64,000 bases of DNA from Dillenia suffruticosa (taxonomy: Eukaryota > Streptophyta > Magnoliopsida > Dilleniales > Dilleniaceae). This document shows, in pieces, positions 38,384-50,929 of the stretch. The position numbers and the translations under genes were made by a program. The first letter of the stretch is position 1. Each line of letters opens with the position of its first letter. Where the stretch lies: positions 3,110,001-3,174,000 of the forward strand of contig JAVTVX010000002.1 of NCBI GenBank assembly GCA_033439265.1, read 5' to 3'. Below the pieces are notes generated by a model. It was not told the origin of the DNA and ran no database searches. It saw nothing but the letters and a program-made list of their open reading frames with translations.

Positions 38384-41302
38384 CATGTTGTCCTGCCCAT
38401 TGCTGAATCAAACAACTAGGAGATTTAGACAAACCTTTCCGGAAGCCGAGCACTTGAGTTTTGATTAATGGGGGAAGAGTCTGCAGCATTAAAAAAGAGA
38501 ATTGTGTCACTAATAATATAGCTTTACAGATACACAGTGATCAATAAATTATCCATAAAGTTTTACTAAGTGATGCTTGAATCATATTTCCATGTGCAAA
38601 TTCTTTCTTCACCCAGTTATTACTATCTCCACTAGCTCACGTACAGGATGCTGAATTTATTATTTGTCAATAGCTGGGTCGTACAGTTAAGCTGAAATGA
38701 CAACCATAATAGCGGTTGCAAAGTGAGGGTCACAACTGAAACCATTTCATTTTTGCAGGGAAGTACCATTCCTAATTGGTCTGTGTCTGTCTACTTCAGT
38801 GTTAACATGTTTTGCAACTTACCAATATCATCCACAAAGGCATCAGCAACTTTTTCACATTTAGCTTTTAAACGAGCATCAACTTCTCGAGAAAGCAAGA
38901 GTTGGTATTCAGCCATGTCCTACAACTCCAAAGACATTGAGTTAATTTTCAAAAGCTGACAAATAACTAAGACAGTATGAGACAATTCCAGATGACAACC
39001 ATACAGCAGGATACTTGACAAATAGCTATAAGGAAGAAAAACCACAAAGATATTAGTTGATTGACTTTCAAACATTATTCTAATGATTTGAAGGAAAATG
39101 CTCTTTATCCTCCCGTTTGCCACCACAAACATCATTTGCAAGATGAAGAGCACATTCCCTACGTTTCTCATCTGCAAAACTAGTCATCAATTACGTGCCA
39201 TCCTTGGATACTAAGAAACCAAAAACAAATAAATAATAATAATAACAAATAAATAACAAGCAACCAACCGCAAATTTAAGCCGGCAAAAGCAAAAACTGA
39301 ACAATTAAACTATGGATGTGACATAATTTCAGAAAATTCAGCTGCATGTTGCCCCTCAAAATAATGTTAATTGATTAGCACTTGACATATAACGAGTCAT
39401 TTCAACCTGTTAGTATGATGTATTGGCATTAATGCTCGTTAACTTAGCCAAATACTAATTTTTCTGTATTTTACCCCCTTTCCCCTTGCCCTTATTTCCC
39501 CACTTTTAAGTCTTTTCAAATTCACTAATCCTAGCAGTGAGTTTACTTATTGCTAAAAACAAAACATACGGAGCTCAGTGACACATATTGAGCCGAGAAA
39601 TAAATTTGGCCAACCTAGAAAAGAAAATGATAGTTCTATTTAAAAAAGAAACGAAAGCTTCCACCAAATGGCACCTATTCTCCTGCTACTACTTTGAACG
39701 GTATCATACCAGGGATGATGGTGTTTGTTGAAGTTGTGTTTGCCATAAATAAGCAGGAATGATTCCAAGGAAGCGATTAGGGACACCACCAACACCAGGT
39801 TCGGCAGCATCTGCTGTACTCGGAGCTACACTAACAGTGCTAATTCCAGAACTATTTGCATAATTAGTTGAATTAGTGCTTGAGCTGATTGTGACGCTTG
39901 TGCTTGTACTATCAAGGGAACTTCTAGACATTACACTCCACTTCTCAATATCTTCCTCATGGATCTCCCCGTCTTTAGAAATCAAAGGTAGCCTCAACCT
40001 TTGAGCTGCTTCTGCAACCACTAGCCTGTGCTCCAATGTCTCATAAACCTACAGTATTATGAAATCCAATACTTCCATCACAAATTCGAGACTAATGAAT
40101 ATAATCAACACTACAAATGAAATTTACATTTTAATTTGCATCACATGTTAGAGATTTCTCTGACTATACCTTTCCCACAAGAAAGCAAACACAAGGTCCT
40201 CCATCAGATTATGGATCAGATAGCTTAAGATCAGACTATATATTCCATGAAAATTTAATCTCAGACACAATATCCTAAGATTCACTTGTTTGATATGGCA
40301 GCATTTTGAGACTAAAACCAAATCTTAATCATAAAAGTAATTTTCTTACATTTTAGGCAAGGAAAAAGAAAGCAAAGGGAAAAAAGAGCAACAACAACAA
40401 CTTCTTGTGAATCCTCATCCATTTTGTTCCCAAGATAATCCCACTCAGATTCGAGACACTTATCCTTGAATCAAAACTAATAGTCCCAGGACAAGACAAA
40501 ATGAAGCAAACACTGGGGCATACGTTTGATGTGGCTATGAGTCTAATCCCACAACTTTATCCCAAATCCAATTAAGCCCCAATGTTGCTTGTTCAAAATG
40601 ATCATTATATTAATCTCCACATTCCCAAAAACCCAGATAGTACAAAAGATATCAGGGGACTGAAATCCGTGCCCAAGAGAGTCTTGTTGCTGCATTGCTA
40701 GTAAGTATTAACTAATCAAATTTATTTACCTAAAATAGCATGTCAAAAAAAATATATATATGAATTGGGGGGGGGGGGGGGGGAAGAGAGAGAGAGAGAG
40801 TAGCAAAAACAAAAAAAGTTAACCCAAAAGAAAGAAAAACCTGAACAGGGTTTTTGAGACCAAGGTGGGGATAAAGACCATGAACATCTCGAATTCCTCC
40901 TAGATTGGCAACCGAAACCGCTTGTTGATGCTCCTCCACCATTCCAATGGCTTCGCAATAGATCGCCTAATTCAATACATCCATTAATTAACTAATCAAC
41001 AACCCTCTTCCCCAAAGAAAACCCTAATTATGAAAAGGACGAAAAACGATACCATGGCTTCGAGGTAACGTAAACGCTCTCTGGACATTTCTTCTCTAGC
41101 CTGGAAAGTAAATCAAACAAACACATTATGGAGAAATAAGAAGTGCAGAGATAGAGAGAGAGAGAGAGAGTACAAGTTGGAGATCGTAGTAAGCGGATTT
41201 GGAGACGAGAGAGCCATCGGGGGCTAAGCATTGACGCTCCAGCTGATCGATCAGTTGAGTGACGTCCGCCGGAAGGCTTTGCCCTTGTATTCCCTTCCCC
41301 AT
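34351..41302 (-). CDS. AUG4: Augmin (HAUS-like) complex subunit 4
   Basis: Augmin recruits gamma-tubulin to existing microtubules for branching nucleation in spindle, phragmoplast and cortex. Thirteen coding exons on the minus strand: 41302-41174, 41100-41053, 40966-40841, 40048-39710, 38919-38823, 38480-38435, 36448-36355, 36184-36113, 36004-35946, 35319-35251, 35163-35112, 34578-34501, 34428-34351. They total 1287 bases, 428 residues, close to the Arabidopsis protein (about 423). Recognisable stretches are QLIDQLERQCLAPDGSL, SRERLRYLEAMAIYCEAIG, GGIRDVHGLYPHLGLKNPVQ, a Ser/Thr-rich linker in exon 4, GVGGVPNRFLGIIPAYL, SARLPERVKLIIEEIEREEA, ADRKFAEYYN and REYQGVDPHFDEIARQYHD. Helical coiled-coil character dominates the C-terminal half. 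All borders are GT-AG and keep frame. The intron at 36449-38434 hosts a LINE. No premature stop was found. Confidence 0.95.
34951..35012. repeat. Tandem repeat, 26-base unit, in an augmin intron
   Basis: Two exact copies of a unit starting ggttgcaagtcagagaatgc (34951-34976, 34977-35002) and the start of a third, within the intron between the eleventh and twelfth coding exons. A related doubling of about 44 bases (actcaatgcaaccaag) lies at about 36637-36710 in another intron. Confidence 0.85.
36888..38116 (+). mobile_element. 5'-truncated RTE-type LINE with target-site duplication
   Basis: The plus strand encodes decayed reverse transcriptase. It begins at the LEKAYDKIPRKLLWWAL motif of the RT fingers and palm, runs through a broken remnant of the FADD-type catalytic box (LFVNDIVLIDETR), then LSRSKTKYMRCRFSN, RFRYLNFIIRNDGNIDGDVNHRI, KLKGKFYR-type, LLYGTECWAIK, KMRMFKxICG, and ends in an AT-rich 3' tail with ttgttgttg. 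It is interrupted by several stops and frame changes. A 16-base direct repeat, caggtatatccaagaa, flanks it exactly (36872-36887 and 38117-38132). It sits in the sixth coding intron of the augmin 4 gene, in antisense orientation. The upstream part of RT and the endonuclease domain are missing. Confidence 0.93.
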
Positions 41303-42798
41303 TGCTTCTTCACGATCTTCTTCCTCCTCTTCTTGGATGGGTTTCTCTGTTTGTTAATTTTTGAATTTTCAGGCTATTCCCTTTGGCCGGTTAAAAATCA
41401 CTAATGAAACAAACAAAAAGGTAGGGGGGGGGGGGAAGGAAAAGAAAATATTGTAGTGTAGAAACCGGAGTTTCTATATTTTTTCACTTTTTTTATCTGA
41501 CCTTTTTTTTTTAATTTTTTAACTATATTTTTAAAAATAAACTTTTGAAAATAATGTAAAATAATATTTTCTATTATATAATATTTTACTCTTTGAATTA
41601 AATCTTCATAATAATTATCATTTCTTAATCAAATTTATATATTAAATTCTCAAAATTATAAAATAATTTAAGCTTATTATTTATAATTATTATGTATTAC
41701 AAGATTTATGGCCAATTTCAAAAATATAAGTAAGAAAATGAATAGAGGGATATGTTTTGATTTCACAATCCAATCCCTGTTAGAGGCCATTCTAATTTGC
41801 AAACAAATAGGGTTTTGAATCTCCCTCGTAATGGGAATTCGCCACCTAGTTTCCAAATTTCAATTTTCCTTCTCTCTCTCTATGTTATGGGAAAAGAGAT
41901 AGTTTTAGCTCGATCTTAATTCAAGTTCAAATCCTAATAAATTCACCAAGACTCTATCAACCATCCCTTCTCTTCGATTTCTCGTCAACGCTAGGGCGTT
42001 CTCTCTCCCTCTCTCTAAACCTACAAATTCTAAGATAAATAAATTATTACTAGATACTGAGAATTTGTAATCAAATTATAAACGAATAATAGTAAATAGA
42101 TAAAATAGTTAAAAGAATCATATATTAAATAAATAAAAAAAGTTATATTAAATAAAATTTTAAAATTAAGTATTTATGAATCTCTCATGAGAATATCATA
42201 TTTTGTGTATTTTCTACACCTACATTTCCCTCAACATTTGATTGTTGTATTAAAGATACAACCAAAAAATTATGAAATCGAAGGAAATTCAAAAGAAGGG
42301 GAGGGGAAGTGAGAGACAAAAGCGAAGGGAAAAGGCTTGATCTTTCTTGTGAAAATCATATTACCCTTTATGTTTATACTAACAAATATAAATATTAGAT
42401 AAATGATGGAAATAATAATTGCATGTCTTGATATATAAGAAAGTATATCAAGAAACTTACCACGCTCAGGAAATCGAGCGTGCAATAAAATATCACCCAC
42501 AATCCAAATAATCGGCTCCAATGATCTTCAAATGGAAGACAAGCTAGGAAAATCTAGAAGAACCACTCATACCAACCCCCCCCCCCCCCGGGTCCAACCC
42601 CAAACCAAAACAGAAAAGCAAAGAGATGCAGGGGCCAAGCTAGGAAAAGAAATTCAATGGTAGGTGACAGCACTTAGGTTCCAAAATACCGTGTGTGTGT
42701 GTGTATGGTGCGGTGCAAAATAATGATTTCTCCTCAAACACATCACCAAGAAATGTCGGTCTCAATATCCGAATTGCAGGAACCAATGAAAACAAGTA

Positions 42799-43045
42799 CT
42801 CCCTCTCTTCCACTTTAAGAGTCATCCAAGTTAATTACAGATGAATTGGGGGAATGATTGAATAACCACAATTTTAGAGGGGGGAAAAAGTTGTACTAAT
42901 GGACTAAATTACCTTTCAAAACTCAATTTTTTCATGCTATTATAGAAAGTTTAGTGTAAACAACAAGAGATGAGGGTAAAGTTGGGAAAAATAATTAATA
43001 TTTTATTGATTTTCAAAAATGACAATGGAAGTGGAATGGAGGGAG
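42799..43045. mobile_element. Stowaway-like MITE (Tc1/mariner type)
   Basis: A 247-base non-coding element starting ctccctctcttccacttt and ending with the complementary aagtggaatggagggag, flanked by TA on both sides (42797-42798 and 43046-43047). The ctccctc-type terminus and TA target duplication are the hallmarks of Stowaway elements. The terminal inverted repeats match over roughly 25 bases with several mismatches. Confidence 0.85.
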
Positions 43046-44479
43046 TACCTTTCCGATGGTCTTTGACTGAGCTTAACGAGGAATATCATTTTGCAAGAGA
43101 AAATCAGCAAAAGGATGGGAATTACAAGAGATGAAAAGAGGTGGAATGTGGGTCTTCGTCACTGGAACGATCCTTCCACCAACTTGAAAGGGTATAATTA
43201 CAAGGAAAATAAAAAGGCAAAGCAGAAAAGAATAAGAGGATCTTTCGTGGGTATGAGGCATGTCCACCCTTCAATGGCACTCATCTCTACCTCTTGAAGT
43301 TGGAGATTTTCTGTAGCTTTTATTGATGTCCGTGACAGTCTTTTTTTGCTTGTAAATATAATAAAATTCTTCTGCATCTCAGCCTTAAATTAAAATTCTT
43401 TAAAATGCTCTGAGGACTAGGTCAAGAATGAGGAACACAGTGAAAGGTGGAAGAATGCCCATTAAAAAAAAACCAAATGTGGAGATCAATTTCTTTGACT
43501 TATAACAAGAATTTTGACTTGTTGGCCTCTTGGACAATAAACCCTGATTCCTCTGGTTGGCAATCGTCCATGGCAGGAACTGAACCCCAAGTCCATAGTG
43601 GAAGACTTTCTTAACAGAAGCTTGAAATCTGTGTTTAAATAGATTCCAACATGTGGTGCAGAAAAATGGTGTCTTTAAGGAAGTGAAAGAACCTTTGCAA
43701 AGACATGTAAATGAGATATGATAAAAAGGGGGGGGGGGATGGATGTGAAGACATGCAACAACCAAAAAAAAAAAAATGAACACAGCTTGAATGAGCCAAT
43801 GCATTATTATGTAAAAAATTTGCAAGACATATAATAAGGAGTGTCTCTAACTAAAGAGTCATGTTGCAGGCCTTTGAAAGTAATCCAAATGTGTCACATG
43901 GAAAGCTTTCCAAAAGCCATTCTTACTTAGTTGTCCCAATAAAATCTAAAAGAACTCCAAGATGTTACTTTTTTTTTTCATTTTTTGGAATGAATTTAGC
44001 AACAAATTAACTGTTTATGCCAAAAATAACAAAAACAAAAGTAGTTTTCAAAATTTTTAAATAAAATTAGAGACGAAAAAATATTTATCATATGGTTCAT
44101 TGATCTAAGGAACTTGTTTTTCCTATTTACTTAATGATTAGATTAGTTTAAACAAATTTATAATTTTTTTGAAAATTATGATTGATAATATTTAAAATAA
44201 ATACAAATTTTTTTTACCTAATCTGCAAAAAAAATTATTTGATACCCAATGTAATCTTATATTTAGGCAAAAGATAAAATATATATTTATATAAGTAAAA
44301 TTCTATTACTGTACATGGTAATATTTGGTTAGAGATTTGTTAAATTGGACATTATAGAAAATAATTAATTTGATAAAAATTATAATATTCACTATGTATT
44401 CAATCCAATTCCGTTATTCAAAATGAGTAAAAAAAAAAGACACGGTTGAAAATATTTTATAAGAGAATATAGAAAGAAT

Positions 44480-45060
44480 TTAATTACGAATTCTCAAGTA
44501 CCATTGGAAATTAGTAACGAAATTAGTCACGAATAATTTTGGGTAGTTAATTACCAACGAATTTAATCACGAATCTAGAAATTTGTTATAAATTTTGTTA
44601 CAAAAATATTTTGATAACTAATTAACAATGAGTTTAGTTATGAACCGTAGAATTCATTGCTAAATTTTATCACAAAAATATTTTTATGGCTAATTAGTAA
44701 CGAATTTCATACATGAATTTGATTTTCGTCATTACATTTTGCGACAAAAATCAGATTTGCATTTAAATTTATGGACGAAAATTGATTCGTGGCAAAAATT
44801 AGCTAAAAAATTGCTATTTGTCACTAAATTTGCAATGATTTAATAATTTCGTGGTTAACCTTGCAACGAACTTGGTCATGAAAATGTTTCTATGGTCAAT
44901 AAGTCACAAATACTCTATTTATTGCTAATTTTACCACAAGTACATTTTTGTCGCTAATTTCATTATAAAATAGTGATGAAACCCATTTTCATCCATAAAT
45001 TCATTGTAAAATAGTGATAAATTTTTTTCATCATTAAATTATGTTATTAAAATCGTGTTT
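44480..45060. repeat. Degenerate short-repeat field, CACTA-like subterminal region
   Basis: About 580 bases carrying many diverged copies, in both orientations, of a core like gtaacgaatttagtcacgaa or its complement ttcgtcgctaaatttcgtc, spaced every 30-50 bases. Such fields are typical of the ends of plant CACTA transposons. No element terminus (CACTA) or transposase was found nearby, so this is a remnant. Confidence 0.5.
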
Positions 45061-45698
45061 TCTTTTGTTATGAAATTTTATGAACTTAAGTTCATTTTCT
45101 AGGAGTTGAGCTAAAATTTAGAAGCAATTTTATAAGTTATTTAATTTTAAGTACCAAAATGATGATGTGTAAAATTAAGTACTAATAGTAATTACTACAA
45201 GTTCTGGGGTCCTCAAGAGCACGGAGGCAGTAGAACTTGCCCTACTCGCCACCTCAATATCCCCTTATAAGGATCTTCACTACGTGAACCCATGTATATA
45301 TATTTTAATTATATCAGTAATATGTATTGGTTTCAATTTTAAATATTCACCGTTTGTTGGTCCTTTAGAACGATATCTGACGGTCAGGTTATATGGACTG
45401 AACCATTTTTGTCATATCTCACAGCTCATAGACCATTTTTTAGAGACAAGTTTGGAATTTTTGTGTTAGAAGACAGAAGCAGGGTTTTATTGGCAAGCAC
45501 CATAAGAAAAAAAAAATAATAATAAAGATATATATCTGCACATCTATGTAATAATCTGTCTAAGGTTGAGGGTGCAGTAGAACCCACCCAAGTTGGGAAG
45601 TGACCAAATAGAAATCTTCTATAATGAAGAAATGTTGTGTTTCCTCGCTAAGTAAAAATGGGGTGATTCTCTTTTTCTGATTTTGAACAGGCAAGAAT

Positions 45699-45902
45699 AT
45701 GGCAACCGCTAATGAGGACAAACTAATAGAAATCTTGGCGGCCAGGCCAAGGTTTATGAAGCAAAACTCTGGGCCATCAGCTTATGCTCCCATGTCCCTG
45801 CAAGATCCTCCATACAATTCTTACTACCACAAGTATGAAATTTACGGGTCTCCAGTGAGTCCTCGAACTTCTTGTAAGAATAGTAAAACATTTTTCAAAT
45901 AA
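45699..45902 (+). CDS. Hypothetical small ORF, 67 codons
   Basis: The ATG at 45699 follows a T-rich run and an ag, and opens a frame with non-random composition (KLIEILAARPRFMKQNSGPS, then Pro/Tyr-rich). A splice donor gtgagt sits at 45853, so this may be one exon of a larger gene of which no other exon was found. I do not recognise the protein. It may equally be chance or a gene remnant. Confidence 0.2.
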   Translation: MATANEDKLIEILAARPRFMKQNSGPSAYAPMSLQDPPYNSYYHKYEIYGSPVSPRTSCKNSKTFFK

Positions 45903-46246
45903 AGAAAAGAGTAAAGCTTTCGGCGGTCACATTCCATGACATTCATAGAAGACGCATGTAATGAGAAAAATGAGCTTGTTATGATAACTTATTTGGCAAA
46001 GTCGGCAAATACTACCATCAGAATGGAAAGAGAATAATCTACAACATTTGTCGACATATTCCAAGGATCAAACAGAAGAATGAGGCTCTGCTTTCATGTC
46101 ACTCTATTACTTTTAATTTCTGCAACAAATAGATATTCACTAACAAAAAAAGTTGGTATGTGGTTGAGATCCAAGTGATGACCTGAGGACACTCTTGTGC
46201 CAACTGCAAAACCAGTTGATTTCCGGATGGAAAAACATCAGAATTG

Positions 46247-49200
46247 TCATGTAGGTGGCTGCCATGTACCTGGCTTGAAGGACGCCCCAGATCCCGTAGG
46301 CTCAGAAGTCCTGAAGTAAAGAGCCACATTGAGCCAAGTAAATACAAAGACTATAGTTGATAGATGCACCAAACAAAATCTTTGCACAATTACATCCCAA
46401 ATTTCAACAATTTTTGGTTGCATGGTGATTCGATAAGTTTCAGAGATCCCCCGTTTTTTCACTCCCTAAATGCTGTACTGAACTTAGACCTTTAATACTT
46501 ACTCAGGCATGGACTGTGGTTTCCCTTTTGGTGACTTCTCATCCTCTCTTTCAGAAGAGTTACTGAAAAATACATCGTATTGCAGGTAGTCAGATATTGA
46601 TCAGGAAAACAACAGCACTTAGCCTGATTCAATTTAACTTCTGTAATTTAACCTACCTCGTGCCTACAACACCACTGGCTTCTCCCTCCAGTCTCTCACC
46701 TTTGAGACAAAAATAATGAAACAGTTAGCACCTAATTTATGAAATTTATTCTGAAGAGAAAATTAGGAAGAAGAAAAACCATAAATTGAAAGGGGAAAAC
46801 TCAACAAGTACTGGGATTGCAAGGTAAAATATTTCAAATAGAACAGCATCAAACCACTCCAAAGAAGCAGAAACAGACAAGGAGAAAATCTCCCCACCTA
46901 AAGCGCACGTGGTTATCAACTGAAATCTAGCTAATGCAACTAAGGAGCATTTCAAATAATTTTAGGACATCTAGGCTGGTGCATAAAGCAGCCAGGTACT
47001 GGTTCACTGGTTCACAGGTTCACATTCCTCTACCCTTGTCAATTAGTTAATAGCTATCAGAAGTATCATTGATGAAAACTCTGTAAAATCCTGCTACAGA
47101 GGTTGATACACTGTTCTGTATATTGCATGCCATATCTACAGTAGCAAGCAAACCACATCAAACTCATCAACTTTGCATAGAGCAAGGAGAGCAGTAGGAT
47201 GCTGTAGAGTGAAATTCATACAGAACATCAACACTTTTTTCCTATACTTTCAGAACACATGATGGGCACCATGATTCAAAAATTTATCCAGATGATAAAT
47301 ACAGAAGTGAAAACATAAGTCAGAGTAAAAACTTCAAATGAAACACTTCCTTACATAAAATAAAGCATATGTAAGATTTTCTACACAACAGTACAACCAC
47401 ATGCTACACAATGATATTAGCTTACTTCCGCACAGTGGTTTGATATCTTATATTTATTTAGTGTTGTATGTTTTATGTCAGTATATTCAATATACATATC
47501 TATGTCACATCACCTGCATTTTTAACTCTAAATTCTGTTGTGTTCATGCCATGTGATGGTCTATGTCAACATCTTGCTTCATTAACCCCCAAAGAATGGT
47601 AATTTATGGTTTGATTAAAGGTTTGAGGAATAATATTAACATACCGACCGATGAGGTATGCACCATAACCAGAGTCTCAATCTACAGAGAAAGCAATGCT
47701 TTGAATATGTTTAAGAATTCAAAAAGCTTAAGACTACCTCACCCACAAAAATTTCAATATAAGACCTCAAATGACAGCACTAATGATACAACTTGCAAGA
47801 GAAGAAGCCAACCTATATATTATGACACCTCCTTCAGAATAGCTACCACTAACCAGAAATTTCTTGCCAAATTATAGCTAAGGTTCATTGCAGGATGAGT
47901 TAGACATATTTCTGAGTAAAAATTTGACTATAATGCAATGCATGTCAATGTCAATCACATTCTAATGCACACCTGATGCACTCTAAATAATTCCTTCCAT
48001 AAGTGCTACCAAATCTTGAAATCATGAAAATTTAGCAGCGCCATGATTGAAAAGTTATGATACCTTCAGAAGCAGATGGAAACTGCTGTATGAAACTACT
48101 CAGGTCTGGACCACCAACCTTACCTACATTGAGATAATTGGGAAAACATTAACCTCTGCAGAAACCATAACTTCATTTACCAGTAGTCATTGTTGATAAG
48201 CAGCTATCCAGTACCCATGCTTTTGTGGCTAGTGCCTTCTTTGCCTCGCCTTTCCTCTTCTTCTTTCTTGAGAACTTTGTGCAACAAAAAGGGCGTTGGT
48301 TAAGGTCTTTGCATGATGCTGAAAATTATAATAAAGCGGTGCAATTTCAAAGATGTTTACAGAAACTAATTCCAAGAAACTTTATGGCCAAAATGCCCAA
48401 AGGTACATTTAAATATGTGGTCAGAGAAAAGGTTTTAAAAGAGGGTATGAAAAGCCATCATCCATGAGTTGCAGAGAGAAAAAGATTGACAAAGCAATGG
48501 GGAACAAAAGTGATACTTACGAGCAACATTAAGTTTAACACGCTCACGCCTTGCCTCCAACTCAATCATTTCCTGAAGATACATTCATACAACGGTCATC
48601 ATAGAAGAAATTTCACAACTGATACGTCTTTAAGCAAGAGACTTTGTGTCAAAAGAGTTCAGGTTAATACATAGCATCTCCACTAAAAGTCAATAATCAT
48701 TGCGAGATAGAAGTCATGGTCATTCCACATCTTCAATAACAAAAATCAAATATTTATGCCATGTCTGAATTCATGTCGGTATATGCATACATAGAGTCCC
48801 ATTCCTCTCAGAAAGCAACAAAAAACATCTAAATTGATGTCTTTTTAGATGAAAGCATTGTAGAGACAAAGAAAACTCTATCTTGATTTAATAAGCATAA
48901 GCCTAGGCACAAATAGAGGAATCTTTTAGTTTACCTCAGGTGTCGGAGCTTTCTTTCGTTGCCCATTGAGCCAACATATCCACTCAACTAGTAACATGAA
49001 AAGAGTGCAATAGACCATGTAAGTAAGAATAAAATATTTATCCCAACCTACACGATCCTTCAACATACTCATCCACTCAACATAAAAGTTCCAAAAACAA
49101 ATAGCTTCGCCATTAGCAAGTAACTAAAAAAGCTGAAGAAACAATTGGAACAAAAATAGGGAGAACCTTACTATGTTTTAGACATGATTATAACTCAAGC

Positions 49201-50892
49201 AGCTAAAACCATTTTTGTCCCAACAATTTACCTGGAATGGTGATTGGGTCCTCCTCCCCCTTGAATATAACCCATCTTTTCTCTTTCACTTGTACAAAAT
49301 GAAAAAAGATTAATAAGCATCATGTATATCCTGAGACTAGCTCAAAACCAACATATGCACAAGCATTTGTCAAATAAACAAGGAGCTAAGCTTTTAAGAT
49401 AAGTGATGTTTCTATCATTTTGTCTCATAAACATACTGTCATTGATTGCATGTGATTAATTTGCTAATATCACCAACCTTAACACTACATGGAAACGAAC
49501 GTGCCCACCTATTTCATGATTATGAATGAAAATGATCAACATCAAAGTTTGCAACATGTTATTTCAACATGCCCTAAAAATGAGAAGCAAATGACTTTAA
49601 CAACAATCTCCACAAGGAGTCATAAAGATCAGATATAGTTATAATAACTAAATGCATCATCCAGTAAAACATTCATCGGAAAACACTACAGTCCAATCTC
49701 AATGGTACATGTCCCCCGCTTCACTCTTCTGCTTTTCCCATGAACTGGCCTACACAAATGAAGAAAATGAAACCAACTTAACTAATCTAATTCTCATTGT
49801 CATCTACCACATACATACACAAACAACTCACTTAACAGAACCTACCAAAGGGCTTCGAGGTTGAGCCAAGCCTTCAACTCAACTAAATAAGTCAAGCCTT
49901 AGATCCTTAATGAGAAGGTCAACGACAAGAAATTCAGTACATTCTTATTTAGTCTCCTACGAAGCATGAACAGTCAGATATCAACAGAATCTTTATATCT
50001 TACTCCTATTTTTGCATTCTAAATATGTCAAACCTAATAAATAATGGGTTTTCAAGGAGAAACAAGTTCAGTATGGCAACTAGGAACTAGATTACTACGA
50101 CTGATTAAATATGCTTAGAAAATGACGATATAGCATAACAATCGTGAAACATCAACTAGTGAATGCAAGGCTAAGAAAATAAACTAAGCATCACTTCAAA
50201 ATAGGCACACCTTATGCATTAAAGAAAAAATCTGGTACAAACCTAAAATTATTCAGCAATGACATATAAAAGCTCAAATTGGCAAAAACCTCAACCCTCA
50301 ATTGAATAAACATAAAAAATGAAGGTCATACATACAAAATACAAATAGCATGACTTTGTTCAATGACTAGATTCAGATTTTCCTTTTCCTTTTTATACTG
50401 AAAAATTAAATGGGAAACTGGATTCAGAACCTTAATGTCGTCCACCAAGCGAGCACACTGAAATCTATTTAAAAAAGTTTAGGGGATAATTGCCTGCAAT
50501 TAAAGTTCAGAGGCTACTGAAAGCAAGTCTAAAGTTCACGAGTTACTAGCGTTATTGGCCAAAACCTAATTGACAAACTCGCAATAAGATCAATAGAATG
50601 ATCATATATACACATAATCTACAAAATAAAACATATTTGAATTCAATACCCAACAACAAGACAAACCTAACTGCACTTGCAACATGTATGCACGTTCAAT
50701 AAAAAAAGACCCAAATTGAAATATTTAAAAAAAAAAATTGGGAATCAACGAGAGAGAGAGAGAGAGAATGTGAGACATACTGATACCGTCGATTTCTTCT
50801 TTTCTGGTAAAGTATCGATTGCCAGCTTTGTCGACACCCACCAATGTTCGATTGCTCAAGTACCCAGTAAACCTCTGCCATATCTTCGACAT
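46247..50892 (-). CDS. NDUFAF2-like (mimitin) complex I assembly factor
   Basis: Mitochondrial protein related to NDUFA12 (17.2-kDa subunit) that helps assemble respiratory complex I; Arabidopsis counterpart At4g26965 from memory. Nine coding exons on the minus strand: 50892-50787, 49288-49232, 48987-48935, 48572-48521, 48274-48215, 48123-48064, 46699-46657, 46562-46503, 46310-46247. They total 555 bases, 184 residues, in frame. The core domain is residues 1-70: WQRFTGYLSNRTLVGVDKAG, NRYFTRKEEID, KEKRWVIFKGEEDP, IPVEWICWLNGQRKKAPTPE. A charged tail follows (LKKEEEERRG), then VGGPDLSSFIQQFPS, and the conserved end SGASFKPGTWQPPT. The start is the only ATG in this frame before the conserved WQRFTG. 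No classical presequence is evident, as in the family. The exon 1/exon 2 join gives EEIDVKEK, one or two residues shorter than I expect, so the first donor may be slightly misplaced. Intron 1 is about 1.5 kb. Confidence 0.9.
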
Positions 50893-50929
50893 ATTCAAAA
50901 TGGGTTTCTCCACAAACTCACTCTCCAAA

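Larger units (their letters stand above)
41303..45698. other. Intergenic region, transposon remnants
   Basis: Upstream of the augmin 4 gene the first about 100 bases are probably its 5' leader and promoter. Beyond that no gene was recognised in 4.4 kb. A Stowaway-like MITE (42799-43045), a C run (about 42578-42589), a GT tract (about 42691-42704) and a degenerate repeat field (44480-45060) are the recognisable parts. A minus-strand open frame of 141 codons at 43400-43825 has low-complexity, hydrophobic content and matches nothing I know. Confidence 0.5.

Noticed and set aside
43400..43825. Minus-strand frame of 141 codons
   Set aside because: Hydrophobic, Phe-rich translation of biased DNA, no recognisable domain, no splice or start context.
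47563..47877. Plus-strand frame of 104 codons
   Set aside because: Lies within an intron of the NDUFAF2-like gene on the other strand; composition ordinary, nothing recognised.
48225..48467. Plus-strand frame of 80 codons
   Set aside because: Its first part is the reverse of a coding exon (48215-48274) of the NDUFAF2-like gene.
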